A stretch of 64,000 bases of DNA from Candidatus Hydrogenedentota bacterium. GTDB lineage: Bacteria > Hydrogenedentota > Hydrogenedentia > Hydrogenedentales > SLHB01. The DNA lies in the NCBI GenBank assembly GCA_013359265.1, contig JABWCD010000016.1, positions 62,001 through 126,000 on the forward strand. The letters run 5' to 3'. The position numbers and the translations under genes were made by a program. Positions 34,871 to 44,532 of the stretch are shown in pieces (the stretch's first letter is position 1; the number at the start of each line of letters is the position of its first letter). The notes beneath the pieces were generated by a model. The model ran no database searches. It saw nothing but the letters and a program-made list of their open reading frames with translations, and was not told where the DNA came from.

Positions 34871-34919
34871 AGAGAAGCGCGTACATTGATTTGCAGATTA
34901 GCATGCAGGGGAAGGTGCA

Positions 34920-35879
34920 GTGGGAATCCGTAACGATTCGGTTGTGACAATCGACTGTCACTATGGTGGTGAGGGCTACACCTCGGCGTACTTAGTCGTC
35001 GAGAACGGGCGCGCAGCGTTTGTCGACACAAACACGGCGCACGCGTTGCCGTATTTGCTCGGTGCGCTCGATGCGGCGGGTATTGCGCGCGATGCGGTCG
35101 ATTACGTCATCGTGACGCACATTCATCTCGATCACGCCGGTGGCGCGGCGCCCTTGATGAAGGCGTGCCCGAATGCGACGCTCATCTGCCATCCGCGCGC
35201 CGCAAGGCACCTTGCCAATCCGCGGCGCCTTGTTGCGGCCGTGAAGCAAATCTACGGCGATGAAGTGTTCGATCGGCTGTATGGGACGATCGAGCCGATT
35301 GAGGAATCGCGCATCCGTTCCGTCGCCGATGACGAGACGATGGCGTTTGGCGCGCGGACGTTGCGTTTCGTGCACACGTTGGGGCACGCGTCGCACCATA
35401 TCTGCATCCACGATTCCGGGAGCAACGGCGTGTTCACCGGCGATTCGTTCGGGCTGTATTACGAGTGGATGACCGTCGATCCGGAGCGGCCCTTTATCAT
35501 GTGCCTTTCGACGCCGACCGAGTTTGACGCATTGGAGGCACGCCGTTCGGTCGAGCGGCTGCTCGCGTTAAACGCGGAACGTGCGTACGCCGGACATTTC
35601 GGCGAACTGCGCGGCATGCGCACGGCGGCGCCGACGCTGCTATATACGATTGATGCATTCGAGCGCATCCAGCACGACGCTTCGGAAACCGACCTCGATG
35701 ACAGCGGCCTGCTGCACTTCTGTCAAGAGCGTGTCGAGCGCGTGGCGTGGGAGGTATGCCGGCGGTGCGGTGTCGAGCCGGCGCAGCAGCACCAAGTGCG
35801 GCTCGCGGGCGACGTGCTCATCAACGCGCGCGGACTCGCGCACAACGCGCACAAACTTCGGGGCGCGCGCGCGGGCTGA
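34920..35879 (+). CDS. Metallo-beta-lactamase-fold hydrolase
   Basis: A 319-residue MBL-fold protein starting at GTG with a GGGGAAGG site upstream. The metal ligands are all present: His67-x-His69-x-Asp71-His72 (VTHIHLDHAGG), His156 (TLGHASHH), Asp175 (TGDSFG) and His226 (AGHFGE), so a two-metal centre is expected. The early GYTSAYLVVENGRAAFVDTN strand pair is typical of the lactonase, glyoxalase II and uncharacterised hydrolase branch. The extra C-terminal ~70 residues are helical (GLLHFCQERVERVAWEVCRR). The substrate is unknown. No signal peptide is seen, so it is cytoplasmic. It ends four bases from the convergent MATE gene. Confidence 0.85.
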   Translation: MGIRNDSVVTIDCHYGGEGYTSAYLVVENGRAAFVDTNTAHALPYLLGALDAAGIARDAVDYVIVTHIHLDHAGGAAPLMKACPNATLICHPRAARHLANPRRLVAAVKQIYGDEVFDRLYGTIEPIEESRIRSVADDETMAFGARTLRFVHTLGHASHHICIHDSGSNGVFTGDSFGLYYEWMTVDPERPFIMCLSTPTEFDALEARRSVERLLALNAERAYAGHFGELRGMRTAAPTLLYTIDAFERIQHDASETDLDDSGLLHFCQERVERVAWEVCRRCGVEPAQQHQVRLAGDVLINARGLAHNAHKLRGARAG

Positions 35880-35883
35880 TGCG

Positions 35884-37281
35884 TCAATGGCCCATCTCGA
35901 TCAGAACGGGCCGTAGCTTTGCGGTGCGAAACGTCACGTGTGTGAGCGCGTAGCGGCCAAAGTGGCTGATGAGGATGGCGCTCCAGATTGCGTTCGCGGA
36001 CAGCATGCCGAGTTGATTGTAGATTTCGCAGACGCCGAGCAACACGAATATCTGCGTGATGATCGCGATGTACATCGGTTTCTTGGTGTCGCCGGCGCCC
36101 ATCAGCCCGCCGGTCAACGCGAGCGCGACGGCGAGGAACACGCCCGAGACGGACAAGTAGTGCAGGAGCGCCGTGCCGAGTTCGAGCACGATGAAGTCTT
36201 CTCCATCGCTGGAATTGAATAACGCCAGTAATTGGTCTGGCGCGACCCAAACGGCGACACCCCACACCGCCGCCCACGCACCACCCATCGCGGCGGCCAC
36301 GTGGACGCCGCGGCGCCCACGCTCGCTCTTGCCGGCGCCGATGTTTTGTCCCATCAACGCCGCGGCGGAGCCACGCAGACCAAGCGCAGCCCACGTTACG
36401 AACGAGAACAACTGCGCGTAGCAGATCGTGTAGGCGGCTTGCGCGGCAGAGCTGTCGGCCAGCCCGCCGATGTACCGGTAGAGCCAGATGCCGCCGATGT
36501 TGAGCACGACGGCGTGAATGCCGCTAGGGATGCCGATGCGCGCGACGGCGCGGATGACATTCCAGTCCGGTACGAGGGTGAATCGGTCGGGCAACCCGAG
36601 GATTGCTCTTCTGCGGATGATTAGGGAGAGCGCAATAAGGACTGTGGGAATCGGGGCAAGACCCGCACCCAACGCGGCGCCTGTTGTCCCCAGTTCGGGG
36701 AATGGGCCAAACCCGGTAATGAACACCGCGCTGAACAGAATGTGGAGGCCGGTTGTCAGCACGACGAGTACGAGCGGCGTCTTGGCGTCGCCGGAGGTTT
36801 GCATCGCCGTGCCCAGCAGGAAGTTCATCGACAGCGTAATGCCGAAAAGAAAGAGGGTGCGGAGGTAGGGGAGAGCGTACGCGCGCACTTCCTCGGTCGT
36901 GTTCGCGAGCTGCAGCAGGTACGGGGACACCAAGTATCCGATCGGCGTAACGATGAAGAGCACGAGATACGCGGTCAGCAGAGCGGTATGGTAGAGCACG
37001 CGGTTCATGCGCGCGCGGTCCTGCTTGCCGGCGGACTGGGCAATCAGCACGCCCATGCCGTGAAACAACGAGGCAAGCGAGACGACGACCACGAGAAAGA
37101 GGTTCCAGGAGACGCCCACGGCGGCGTTCGCTTCATGGTGCCGCACGCTGTGGGCGATCAGAATCTGGTCGATCATCCCGTGGACCCCGTTGATGAGGTT
37201 CATGAGGACGATCGGCCAGGCGAGTTTCCACACGCTCCGCACAATGCTGCCGGAAACGAGTTCTTCGTCAAATGGTTTCAT
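35884..37281 (-). CDS. MATE-family efflux transporter
   Basis: A 465-residue membrane protein with 12 hydrophobic helices in two similar halves. It carries the MATE pattern: KLAWPIVLMNLINGVHGMID at helix 1, FHGMGVLIAQSAGKQDRARM in the helix 2-3 region with the conserved GxxxLxxQxxGA-like block, and in the second half GIPSGIHAVVLNIGGIWLYR and ALMGQNIGAGKSERGRRGVH. MATE carriers export drugs, flavins or cationic compounds using sodium or proton gradients. The substrate cannot be told. The gene stands alone with an AAGG site near its ATG, convergent with the MBL-fold gene. Confidence 0.9.
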   Translation of the reverse strand: MKPFDEELVSGSIVRSVWKLAWPIVLMNLINGVHGMIDQILIAHSVRHHEANAAVGVSWNLFLVVVVSLASLFHGMGVLIAQSAGKQDRARMNRVLYHTALLTAYLVLFIVTPIGYLVSPYLLQLANTTEEVRAYALPYLRTLFLFGITLSMNFLLGTAMQTSGDAKTPLVLVVLTTGLHILFSAVFITGFGPFPELGTTGAALGAGLAPIPTVLIALSLIIRRRAILGLPDRFTLVPDWNVIRAVARIGIPSGIHAVVLNIGGIWLYRYIGGLADSSAAQAAYTICYAQLFSFVTWAALGLRGSAAALMGQNIGAGKSERGRRGVHVAAAMGGAWAAVWGVAVWVAPDQLLALFNSSDGEDFIVLELGTALLHYLSVSGVFLAVALALTGGLMGAGDTKKPMYIAIITQIFVLLGVCEIYNQLGMLSANAIWSAILISHFGRYALTHVTFRTAKLRPVLIEMGH

Positions 37282-37553
37282 GCGCGCCTTCTAGGACCAA
37301 ACGGGAAAGTATATCACGACGCGGCGCAGGGAGTTGGGGGCATGAAGCCGCGCGCCAGGGCAATTGCACATAAACTGCCGATAATTGGGGCCTGAGCGAA
37401 GAATAGCGCCGCTATCGGGGCGCACTCCAAAGCGCTCCGCGCGGGCAATCGACGCCGTGTATTTGCGCGAAGCGCCTTTGAGGTGTGGCGAGGTATCGCC
37501 GTTTTGGTCCATTTAAGCGCGACGAACTTGCCCGTTTAGTGCAATTGCCCTAA

Positions 37554-38264
37554 TCAGCGCGCCTTTCCGGGGCGCTCCGGCAACACGACGCGGATCAGAT
37601 CGATCCCGGCCTTAATCACGGCGAAGGGAATACGAAGCAGCATCGAAACGAGTAAGACGATGATGAGCGCTCCGGCAAGCCTTGGCAGGCCGCCGCGCGT
37701 GAGCGCATCGGTCAGCACGCTGATAGTCTGCGCGAACCGGGTCTCTTCGTCCGGTTCCGCGTGAGCTGCGCGGCGCGTCCTCGCGGCGGACTGCTCTCTC
37801 AGTTCCTGCATTTCCTGTTTTCTCGCAGCGATGGGGGAATCCGATGTTGCGGCTTTGCCGGAGGTTTCGGAGGGAGTTTCAACTTGGGGTGGCATCGACT
37901 CGGCGTTGCCCGGGCCGGGAGGAGTATCGGATTCTGTCGCAACGGGCGGGGCATCCGCGTTGGCTGGCTCCGACGCCGCGGCGGGTTCCTTCAGAGGGAT
38001 GTACCATTGGTCGAGGTAGGCATTAAGCTGTTCGGGGGACTTCAAGACGTCGCTTATCACTTCAAAACTCAATGCGGCAAAGTATATCCCTGTCACCACG
38101 AGTACGCCGCCGAGTGTGGCCGCGCCAAGCCGCACGTAATGAAATGCATCCCGCGCTGTCGGCGTGGAATTGCGCGCCGCGCCATAGGGGTCGTTGCGCG
38201 CAATGGAATCCGGTTCGATCGGTTTCGGCAATTCGTACGGGTCGTTGCGTTCCACGGGGTCCAC
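37554..38264 (-). CDS. Two-helix membrane protein with a Pro/Ala-rich loop, unknown function
   Basis: A 236-residue protein. The GTG at 38264 is chosen because a GGGAGGG site precedes it and the longer frame would run into purE on the opposite strand. An N-terminal soluble stretch carries two similar motifs (VERNDPYELP and IARNDPYGAA). A first membrane helix (LGAATLGGVLVVTGIYFAAL) is followed by a long disordered loop rich in Pro, Ala, Ser and Glu (about 90-160), a basic coiled-coil-like stretch (ARKQEMQELREQSAARTRR) and a second helix (LAGALIIVLLVSMLLRIPF). No family was recognised. It is divergent from purE, with 214 bases between. Confidence 0.6.
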   Translation of the reverse strand: MDPVERNDPYELPKPIEPDSIARNDPYGAARNSTPTARDAFHYVRLGAATLGGVLVVTGIYFAALSFEVISDVLKSPEQLNAYLDQWYIPLKEPAAASEPANADAPPVATESDTPPGPGNAESMPPQVETPSETSGKAATSDSPIAARKQEMQELREQSAARTRRAAHAEPDEETRFAQTISVLTDALTRGGLPRLAGALIIVLLVSMLLRIPFAVIKAGIDLIRVVLPERPGKAR

Positions 38265-38478
38265 GGCCGGTACCCTCCCAACGTGTACGACAGTATGCAC
38301 TAATTGCGATAGCGCAGGCGATCCGCGGGGGCATGGTGCGAAGAGCGGGACGCGTGTGGTACCTTTCCACGTTCCCCGCCGCTGTCGAAACGTGCAGTGG
38401 GTTTCCGCGGCCTGAGTGGGTGTGACAGGCCGTAGCAGGTTTCGGCGAGGCCGCGGCGGGAATCGAGAGGAAAGCAGC

Positions 38479-38982
<504 letters not shown>

Positions 38983-38997
38983 TCGATGGTTGGAGTC

Positions 38998-39175
38998 AAA
39001 GCGGAGCTTTTCAAGAGAGCATTACCAAATGGAAATTTGGTAACGAGAATGGAATGGAAATTTGGTAACGAGAATGGAGTTGAAATCTGGTAACGAGAAT
39101 GGAAGAGTGCGTTACCAAATGGATGATGGGAATTTAGTGACGAGGAAGAATCGCAACGCGTTGGTAACGAGAATG
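38998..39175. repeat. Cluster of R1 repeat copies, inverted orientation
   Basis: One full copy (38998-39052) is the reverse complement of the 7753-7818 copy over about 50 bases. Behind it are partial copies of the half ATTTGGTAACGAGAATGG at about 39058, 39081 and 39158, and a TGCGTTACCAAATGG half at 39107. This looks like local amplification of one repeat half. Confidence 0.8.
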
Positions 39176-39198
39176 GTGCTTGGTGAATTGATCGGTCG

Positions 39199-40539
39199 AT
39201 GAATTCCGCACAAGGCCAGCCGCAATTCCACAAGACTCTCGGCCCGTTCATGCTATGGGGGCTAGGCGTCGGGTACGTCATATCCGGAATGTACTTTGGC
39301 TGGAACCTGGGACTGCCCGCGGGTGGGCCGTACGGACTGCTGGTTGCGGCGCTGATTGTCACGGTCATGTACGTGGCGTTCATCCTCAGTTACACCGAAC
39401 TGACCTGCGCGATTCCAAAGGCTGGCGGCGTGTTTGTGTACGCCACGCGCGCGTACGGGCCCGCGTTCGGGTATCTGGGCGGTGTCGCGCAGATCATCGA
39501 GTTCGTCTTTGCGCCGCCCGCCATTGCGATGGCGATCGGCGCGTACTTCACGACGTTTTTCCCTGCGATTAGTCCCGTGGCCGTTGCATTCGGCGCGTAC
39601 CTGATGTTCACGGCGCTGAACATACACGGCGTGCACCATTCCGCGATGTTCGAGTTGTTCGTGACTGTCCTCGCCGTGGGCGAGCTGCTTGTCTTTGCCG
39701 GCGTCACGTTGCCGCATTTTTCCGTCGAGAAGTTTGCGATGGACCCGCTGCCCAACGGCTGGCTGGGCGTCTTTCCGGCGATACCGTTCGCGATTTGGTT
39801 CTATCTGGCGATCGAAGGCATCGCGAACGTGGCCGAGGAAACCAAAGACCCGCAACGGCACCCGATCATCGGCGGGATTTCCGCGATGGCAACACTGGTT
39901 GTCTGCGCAACGCTTACGTTCTACGCGGCGATCGGTGTGGGCGGATGGAAGGCGATCGTGTATCCGCCGGGAGTGACGGAGGCGTCGGACAAACCGTTGC
40001 CGCTTGCGCTCGGGCAGATATTCGACGTGAACCATCCCTTGTATCACATGCTGGTGGTCATCGGATTGTTTGGTCTCGTGGCATCGTTTCACGGCATTAT
40101 CCTTGCGGCGGGGCGCGCAACGTTCGAGTTCGGGCGGATGGGCTACGCGCCCGCGTTTCTCGGGACGACGCTGGCGAAACGGCGGACGCCGGCGTGGGCG
40201 TTGATAGTGAATATGTTTGTGGGTTTCGCGGCGATTCTTACCGGCCGGACCGGCGATATCATTACGATCTCGGTCTTCGGCGCGCTTGTGTTGTATATCG
40301 TGGCGATGATCGCGTTGCTCCGCTTGCGCGGGATCGAGCCGGATCTGCTGCGCCCGTATCGGACGCCGTTCTATCCTTTGCCGCCGATTGTTGCACTGGC
40401 GATCGCAGTTGTTTGTCTGGTCGCGATGACGTATTACAACCAGAAGCTGGCCGGGATTTTTGTTGTGCTCGTTGCGGCGGGTTATGCGTGGTTTTACGTG
40501 GCGTCGAAGTCAAATTGGATTCGGGAAAGTCACGACTAG
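39199..40539 (+). CDS. APC-superfamily permease, ethanolamine-permease-like
   Basis: A 446-residue membrane protein with 12 predicted helices. The first helix carries LWGLGVGYVISGMYFGWNLG, the unwound GxG-type substrate segment of APC carriers in the form seen in ethanolamine permeases. Other blocks are YTELTCAIPKAGGVFVYATR, AIEGIANVAEETKDPQRHPI (the cytoplasmic loop with the family EE motif) and GRATFEFGRMGYAPAFLGTT. It probably imports an amino acid or ethanolamine with protons. No ethanolamine ammonia-lyase genes are nearby, so the substrate is a guess. The ATG has no clear ribosome site. A 98-base element begins immediately after its stop codon. Confidence 0.82.
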   Translation: MNSAQGQPQFHKTLGPFMLWGLGVGYVISGMYFGWNLGLPAGGPYGLLVAALIVTVMYVAFILSYTELTCAIPKAGGVFVYATRAYGPAFGYLGGVAQIIEFVFAPPAIAMAIGAYFTTFFPAISPVAVAFGAYLMFTALNIHGVHHSAMFELFVTVLAVGELLVFAGVTLPHFSVEKFAMDPLPNGWLGVFPAIPFAIWFYLAIEGIANVAEETKDPQRHPIIGGISAMATLVVCATLTFYAAIGVGGWKAIVYPPGVTEASDKPLPLALGQIFDVNHPLYHMLVVIGLFGLVASFHGIILAAGRATFEFGRMGYAPAFLGTTLAKRRTPAWALIVNMFVGFAAILTGRTGDIITISVFGALVLYIVAMIALLRLRGIEPDLLRPYRTPFYPLPPIVALAIAVVCLVAMTYYNQKLAGIFVVLVAAGYAWFYVASKSNWIRESHD

Positions 40540-40637
40540 CGCAATTCAAGTTTGAGCACACTGTCTGTTTCGTGCTCCTGCTCGTGAGTCGTCATCGTAC
40601 TCGCACTCGATACTCGAAAAGATCGAGTACGATGACG
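40540..40637 (+). repeat. 98-base element directly behind the permease stop codon (copy 1)
   Basis: It matches the reverse complement of 55856-55953 at 94 of 98 positions by direct alignment. It starts with the base after TAG. It contains a perfect 13-base stem (arms 40591-40603 and 40624-40636). In both places it begins immediately after the stop codon of a gene, in the same orientation relative to that gene. Confidence 0.85.
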
Positions 40638-40646
40638 CGCAGGATC

Positions 40647-40680
40647 CTCCTTCGCCCGATCGGCTTCGGAGGACAAGTCA
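40647..40680. repeat. Inverted copy of the CTTGTCC...GCGAAGG element
   Basis: The reverse complement reads GACTTGTCCTCCGAAGCC then GATCGGGCGAAGGAG. It aligns with 7676-7713 and 8500-8534 at both ends, with a variable centre. Confidence 0.7.
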
Positions 40681-40831
40681 CGAGCACGCGGTGCAGTCGA
40701 CCTTGAAATGCTCTAGAGAATCAGGTTGCGGTGCGCTTTCAGCGTGTCGCGGTAGCGGCACGGGCTTTAACCAGGGCAAATTAAGGAAAGTCTTCGCCGC
40801 TATGCCCGGTAGTTTTCGGTGCTAATCGAGT

Positions 40832-40880
40832 GAGCGAGCACGAGCACGAGCACGAGCACGAAAACGAAAGCGAAAACGGA
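40832..40880. repeat. GAGCAC hexamer array
   Basis: Four perfect GAGCAC units are followed by GAAAAC, GAAAGC and GAAAAC variants, with no other content. Confidence 0.8.
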
Positions 40881-40972
40881 GTCACACAATAACTCAAATT
40901 GCTTGAGAATAGGGCGGGCGCACGATTTCACGGTTTTGGCGACGAAGCCATCGTCGTGTTCGGTCACTATGT

Positions 40973-42031
40973 CTACACGTTGAAGCGGAACAGGACGATG
41001 TCGCCATCGTGCATGATGTATTCCTTGCCTTCGAGGCGGACGTGACCGGCTTCTTTCGCCTTGACCATCGACCCCGCGGCGATGAAGTGATCGTAGTTGA
41101 CGATTTCCGCGCGGATGAAACCGCGGGCGATGTCGCTATGAATGACGGCCGCAGCATCAACGGCCTTGGTGCCTTTTTGAATCGTCCACGCGCGGACTTC
41201 CGGCTCGCCGGCGGTGAGGAAGCTCATGAGGCCGAGCATGTCGTAGGCCGTGTGCAGGAACTGGAGGCGGGACTCCTCGCCGAGACCGAGGTCGGCGCGG
41301 TAGGCGGGCCGGTCTTCTTCGGATAGTTGCGCGATTTCGAGTTCGAGCGCGCCGCACAGTTCGATCAGGGCGAGGTTGTTATTCTGCGCGAACGCGCGCA
41401 GTCCGGTTGGGTCGTCGTTGCCGATCGATTCCTCGCCGTAGTTGCCGAGAATCATCATGGGTTTGAGCGACAAGAAGCCGAAGCCCATGACTGCGTGCAG
41501 TTCCTGTTGCGAGAGCGCGAGCGTGCGGAGCGGCTGGCCGGATTCGAGGTGATCCTTGCAGCGTTGGAGCGGGGCGAGTTCCACGCCCTTCTTGTGCTCC
41601 TTTTCCATGCGTTCGAGGCGCCGCTCGACAATGATGAGGTCGCCGAGTTGTAGTTCTTCTTCCATCGCCTTCGCGTCGCGCGCGGGATCGACGCTGCCGT
41701 GCGGGTGCATTACGTCCTCGTTCTTGAACGCGCGCACGACGTGGACGAGTGCATCGACCTGTTTCAGCGCATTCAGTGCGGCGGTGTCGAGCGCCTTTTC
41801 TTCGCCTGCGGCTTCATTTGGCGCGATGTCGATGAACTGGAATTCGGCGTAGGTGATCTTCTTGGGCTTATGGATTTCCGCCAGCTTGTCCACTCGGGCA
41901 TCCGGCACTTTCAAAACGGCGACGTTCGACTCGCGTGCGCCGAAGGTGCCGACAGCGGCGTGCGCGCCGGTGAGCGCATTGAATATTGTCGTCTTGCCGG
42001 AACGGGCAAAACCAATAATACCGACTTTCAT
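40973..42031 (-). CDS. ychF: Obg-like ATPase YchF, divergent
   Basis: A 352-residue YchF/OLA1-type protein. The Walker A loop is GFARSGKTTIFNALTG where typical YchF has GxPNVGKST, and the base-recognition segment is NYGEES in place of the usual NxxE form. The C-terminal TGS/DUF933 domain is well preserved (VRAWTIQKGTKAVDAAAVIH, SDIARGFIRAEIVNYDHFI, EGKEYIMHDGDIVLFRFNV). YchF binds ATP and ribosomes and takes part in stress responses. The altered loop suggests this is a paralogue rather than the housekeeping copy. The coiled-coil middle (LIIVERRLERMEKEHKKG) is intact. It is monocistronic. Confidence 0.85.
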   Translation of the reverse strand: MKVGIIGFARSGKTTIFNALTGAHAAVGTFGARESNVAVLKVPDARVDKLAEIHKPKKITYAEFQFIDIAPNEAAGEEKALDTAALNALKQVDALVHVVRAFKNEDVMHPHGSVDPARDAKAMEEELQLGDLIIVERRLERMEKEHKKGVELAPLQRCKDHLESGQPLRTLALSQQELHAVMGFGFLSLKPMMILGNYGEESIGNDDPTGLRAFAQNNNLALIELCGALELEIAQLSEEDRPAYRADLGLGEESRLQFLHTAYDMLGLMSFLTAGEPEVRAWTIQKGTKAVDAAAVIHSDIARGFIRAEIVNYDHFIAAGSMVKAKEAGHVRLEGKEYIMHDGDIVLFRFNV

Positions 42032-42663
42032 TCGAGTCCTTTCGAGTTCCTGGGGGAGTAGGAAGTAGCGGCTAGCACGCAGTGTCTAGCGTCTGAAAGG
42101 TGGATCATACCGAAGGCCGAGTGTTTCGTGCTACATAGCGAAGAGTCCCCCCTGATCCCACGCCCAATGTCTTGCGTCCTCCTTGGCCCAGACTTTTACA
42201 GATAGGATTCATGTCGTGTGCATTCGCTGCGCGAATTGGGCCGGATTCGATTGACCAGTTGGGCTGACAACTGCGAATGGCACGTCAGCGCGAGGGGTGG
42301 GCGGAATCTGGAGCAAGAGCGAACCGAGGATCGTCGGGGAGTTCGAGAATGATTGGCCACGAAATCGATCAAGGATCGCAGCGCGGCGTGGCCGCAACCA
42401 TTGAGTCTTATCATTCAATTTCAAATTTGAGATCTCAGATTCTCAGAGAGCAACTCGCTGAAACAATAGAGCGTACGCGAGAAGGGCAAGGTTATCTGGA
42501 TATCTTCGGCAGAAACCACGCGAAGCGGGTGACCACTGGGACACGGGTAGTATTGGGAACACGTGCGAGAGCGTGTGCAAGTGGATCACGTATGAATGCG
42601 CGACGTGGGAGACGGTCTTGCGGATGTCTGGCCGCAGGGCAAGTATTTGTTTAGCATACCTGC
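42032..42663. other. Long intergenic region with low-complexity words
   Basis: 632 bases without a credible gene. Frames present overlap on both strands and lack domain patterns. Word repeats of the CAAATTTGAGATCTCAGATTC type lie at 42417-42441, related to those at 55557-55585, and GGGACACGGG words at 42539-42561. No promoter was recognised for the gene that follows. Confidence 0.5.
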
Positions 42664-43494
42664 ATGGACAGTGAAGGCCGATATTTCCGTTGGAAGTTCG
42701 CGATACCGCCGGAGAAGGGCGGGTGGATTTGGTGGATTGGACCGCTGGCAGTTGGCATTGCCGCTGCGGGTACCGTGCGCCCCGGGACGATGGCCGTAGT
42801 GGTTGGCGCGTTTGCGGCATTTTGCGTGAGGCAGCCGCTTACATTGTTCATCAAGTCTTACCGGCTGGCGTCGCTTCGGGTGGAGCGGGGTCCCGCGGGG
42901 TTTTGGGTCTTGCTGTACGGGGCAATTTGTGCGTTGGTGGCAATCGCTCTGTTGCTCGACGGAAACCTGCGAGTGCTCGCGCTCGCGATACCGGCAATCC
43001 CGGTGTTCGCGTGGCACTTCTATCTCGTTGCGCGGGGAAACGAACGGCGGCAGATGCTGCGCGACGTGCTGGCGGCGATGGCGCTGGCGTTGTCGGGCAC
43101 CGCGGCGTACTGGAGTTGCGGGGGCGGGAACGATGTCACCGCGATATTGGTCTGGCTGCTGCCGGGGTTGCATTCGAGCGCGTCGGTGGTGCACATGTTT
43201 CTGCGGCTCGATCAGCGGCGGTGGGAGGAGGCAGGCGCACTGTCGCGGCGGTTGCGGTTGGGGACGGGGCCGTTCGCGCACCACGCGGCAAACGTCGTGT
43301 TCGCGTGCGCATTCTGGGCGGCGGGGTATGTTTCGATCTTGGGTGTCGTGGCATTCGTGCTGTGCTTTGCGGACGGTGTCTGGGCGATCCTTGTCCCGCA
43401 AGTTGGACACACGCCGAAGCAATTGGGTATGCGACAACTGGCAGTCTCGGCGATATTTTCCGTGCTGATGTGTCCGGCGTTTTGGACGTATTGA
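42664..43494 (+). CDS. YwiC-like integral membrane protein
   Basis: A 276-residue protein. The start PPEKGGWIWWIGPLAVGIAA corresponds to the PxEHGAW motif of the YwiC-like family, followed by about eight hydrophobic helices. KSYRLASLRVERGPAGFWVL is the usual cytoplasmic loop, and LRLDQRRWEEAGALSRRLRL a second. YwiC-like proteins resemble UbiA-type membrane proteins and are often near nitrate-reductase or respiratory genes, but their role is not established. No such genes are adjacent. No ribosome site is visible before the ATG. The length is near the family norm. Confidence 0.72.
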   Translation: MDSEGRYFRWKFAIPPEKGGWIWWIGPLAVGIAAAGTVRPGTMAVVVGAFAAFCVRQPLTLFIKSYRLASLRVERGPAGFWVLLYGAICALVAIALLLDGNLRVLALAIPAIPVFAWHFYLVARGNERRQMLRDVLAAMALALSGTAAYWSCGGGNDVTAILVWLLPGLHSSASVVHMFLRLDQRRWEEAGALSRRLRLGTGPFAHHAANVVFACAFWAAGYVSILGVVAFVLCFADGVWAILVPQVGHTPKQLGMRQLAVSAIFSVLMCPAFWTY

Positions 43495-43570
43495 ATCGTC
43501 CCGCCGCGCTGAATGTTTGGGCGTCGACCTCCGGGCGCCGCAAATAACAGGTGACTGTCCCTATTTAATG

Positions 43571-44098
43571 TTAGTCTTCGAATACCACTACGTAGGCGAT
43601 CGCGCAGCATGAATCGGGCTCGGGCGACGTGAAGCAGTTGAACTGGATGCCGAGAGCGTCTTCGATGAATTCAGTGCCCTTTTCGCCGGGTCCGAGGATG
43701 ACGGTTTCGAACCCGCCACCATCAATTGGGACTTCGACGCCTATCGAGCAGTCCCCGATATTCTTGAGTGCGAAGCCAGCATCCTCGACGGAAGAGAACG
43801 TTACGCGCGCTCGCATGGGCTCGCCGCAGCCGGCAACGGACACGCCTTTCGTATGCCCGTCGGGGTCGACGACGAGGTCCTCGGCATCGTTGCGGAGTTT
43901 TTCGATCAGCTTGGCAGTCTTCTTGGTAATTTTTCCGCAGGGCGAATCGCCTTTGGACGCATAGGCCGGCGTCTCCCCCGGCACGATCATGCTGAGGCCG
44001 GCGATTGCGAATGCCGCGACACACGGGATTACGGCGAGCCAGAGCAACTTCCTTCTACGAACTGCGTGTGCTGCACTAAGGACTGTTCTTTTTCCCAT
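43571..44098 (-). CDS. Secreted hypothetical protein
   Basis: A 175-residue protein with a basic start and a hydrophobic stretch (LLWLAVIPCVAAFAIAGLSM) followed by GETPAYA, which fits a signal peptide. The mature part has four to six Cys residues (GDSPCGKIT, VAGCGEP, IGDCSIG, FNCFTS, DSCCAIA), suggesting disulfides, and an Ig-like pattern (MRARVTFSSVEDAGFALKNI). Its start has a good GGAGG site eight bases upstream. No family was recognised. Export and Cys content suggest a small periplasmic or secreted domain. Confidence 0.68.
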   Translation of the reverse strand: MGKRTVLSAAHAVRRRKLLWLAVIPCVAAFAIAGLSMIVPGETPAYASKGDSPCGKITKKTAKLIEKLRNDAEDLVVDPDGHTKGVSVAGCGEPMRARVTFSSVEDAGFALKNIGDCSIGVEVPIDGGGFETVILGPGEKGTEFIEDALGIQFNCFTSPEPDSCCAIAYVVVFED

Positions 44099-44532
44099 TG
44101 ATCCGCCCTCCGGGGTTGCAGTACTGCACCGAGGTACACAACGCCTTGCATGGCGGAAGTCATATTACAGTAATCGGGGAGAATTGCAACGAAAAAATGG
44201 CGATTTACAGTTGACAAAAGCCGCGCCCGATACCGCCGCGGTCGGGATTCGATTGGGAGTGTAAGTGTCGATCTCGTGTCTACGAGTTGTCACGAATTGC
44301 AGTTTCTCCCATGGACGTTATGGACGGAGTGGACGCTATGGACGATGCAAAACTTGTGGCGATTGCGGTGGCGAATACGAGTACGAGCGCGGGCACGAAG
44401 CGTTGTTTGAATTTGGCACTTGGAGGGTAGATCGAACCGTGGGCGGCACGGGATGACGCCGCGTGCAATGCGCCGCGCCGTTTCGTTACGATGCTGTGAC
44501 CGGGGCGCGGTGCGTGTGATGAAGGGTGAAGT
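44099..44532. other. Intergenic region between divergent genes
   Basis: No gene. It holds a (T/C)TATGGACG word array (44318-44346) and a degenerate hexamer stretch with GAGTACGAGCGC (about 44378-44400). The promoters of the two divergent genes should be here but were not resolved. Confidence 0.45.

Larger units (their letters stand above)
40638..40972. other. Intergenic repeat region before ychF
   Basis: No gene. It contains an inverted copy of the CTTGTCC...GCGAAGG element (40647-40680) and a GAGCAC hexamer array passing into GAAAAC/GAAAGC words (40832-40880). The remainder shows no recognised feature. Confidence 0.6.

Noticed and set aside
42277-42654. Plus-strand frame of 125 codons before the YwiC-like gene.
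   Set aside because: Overlaps equally long frames on the other strand, is made partly of word repeats, and has no domain pattern.
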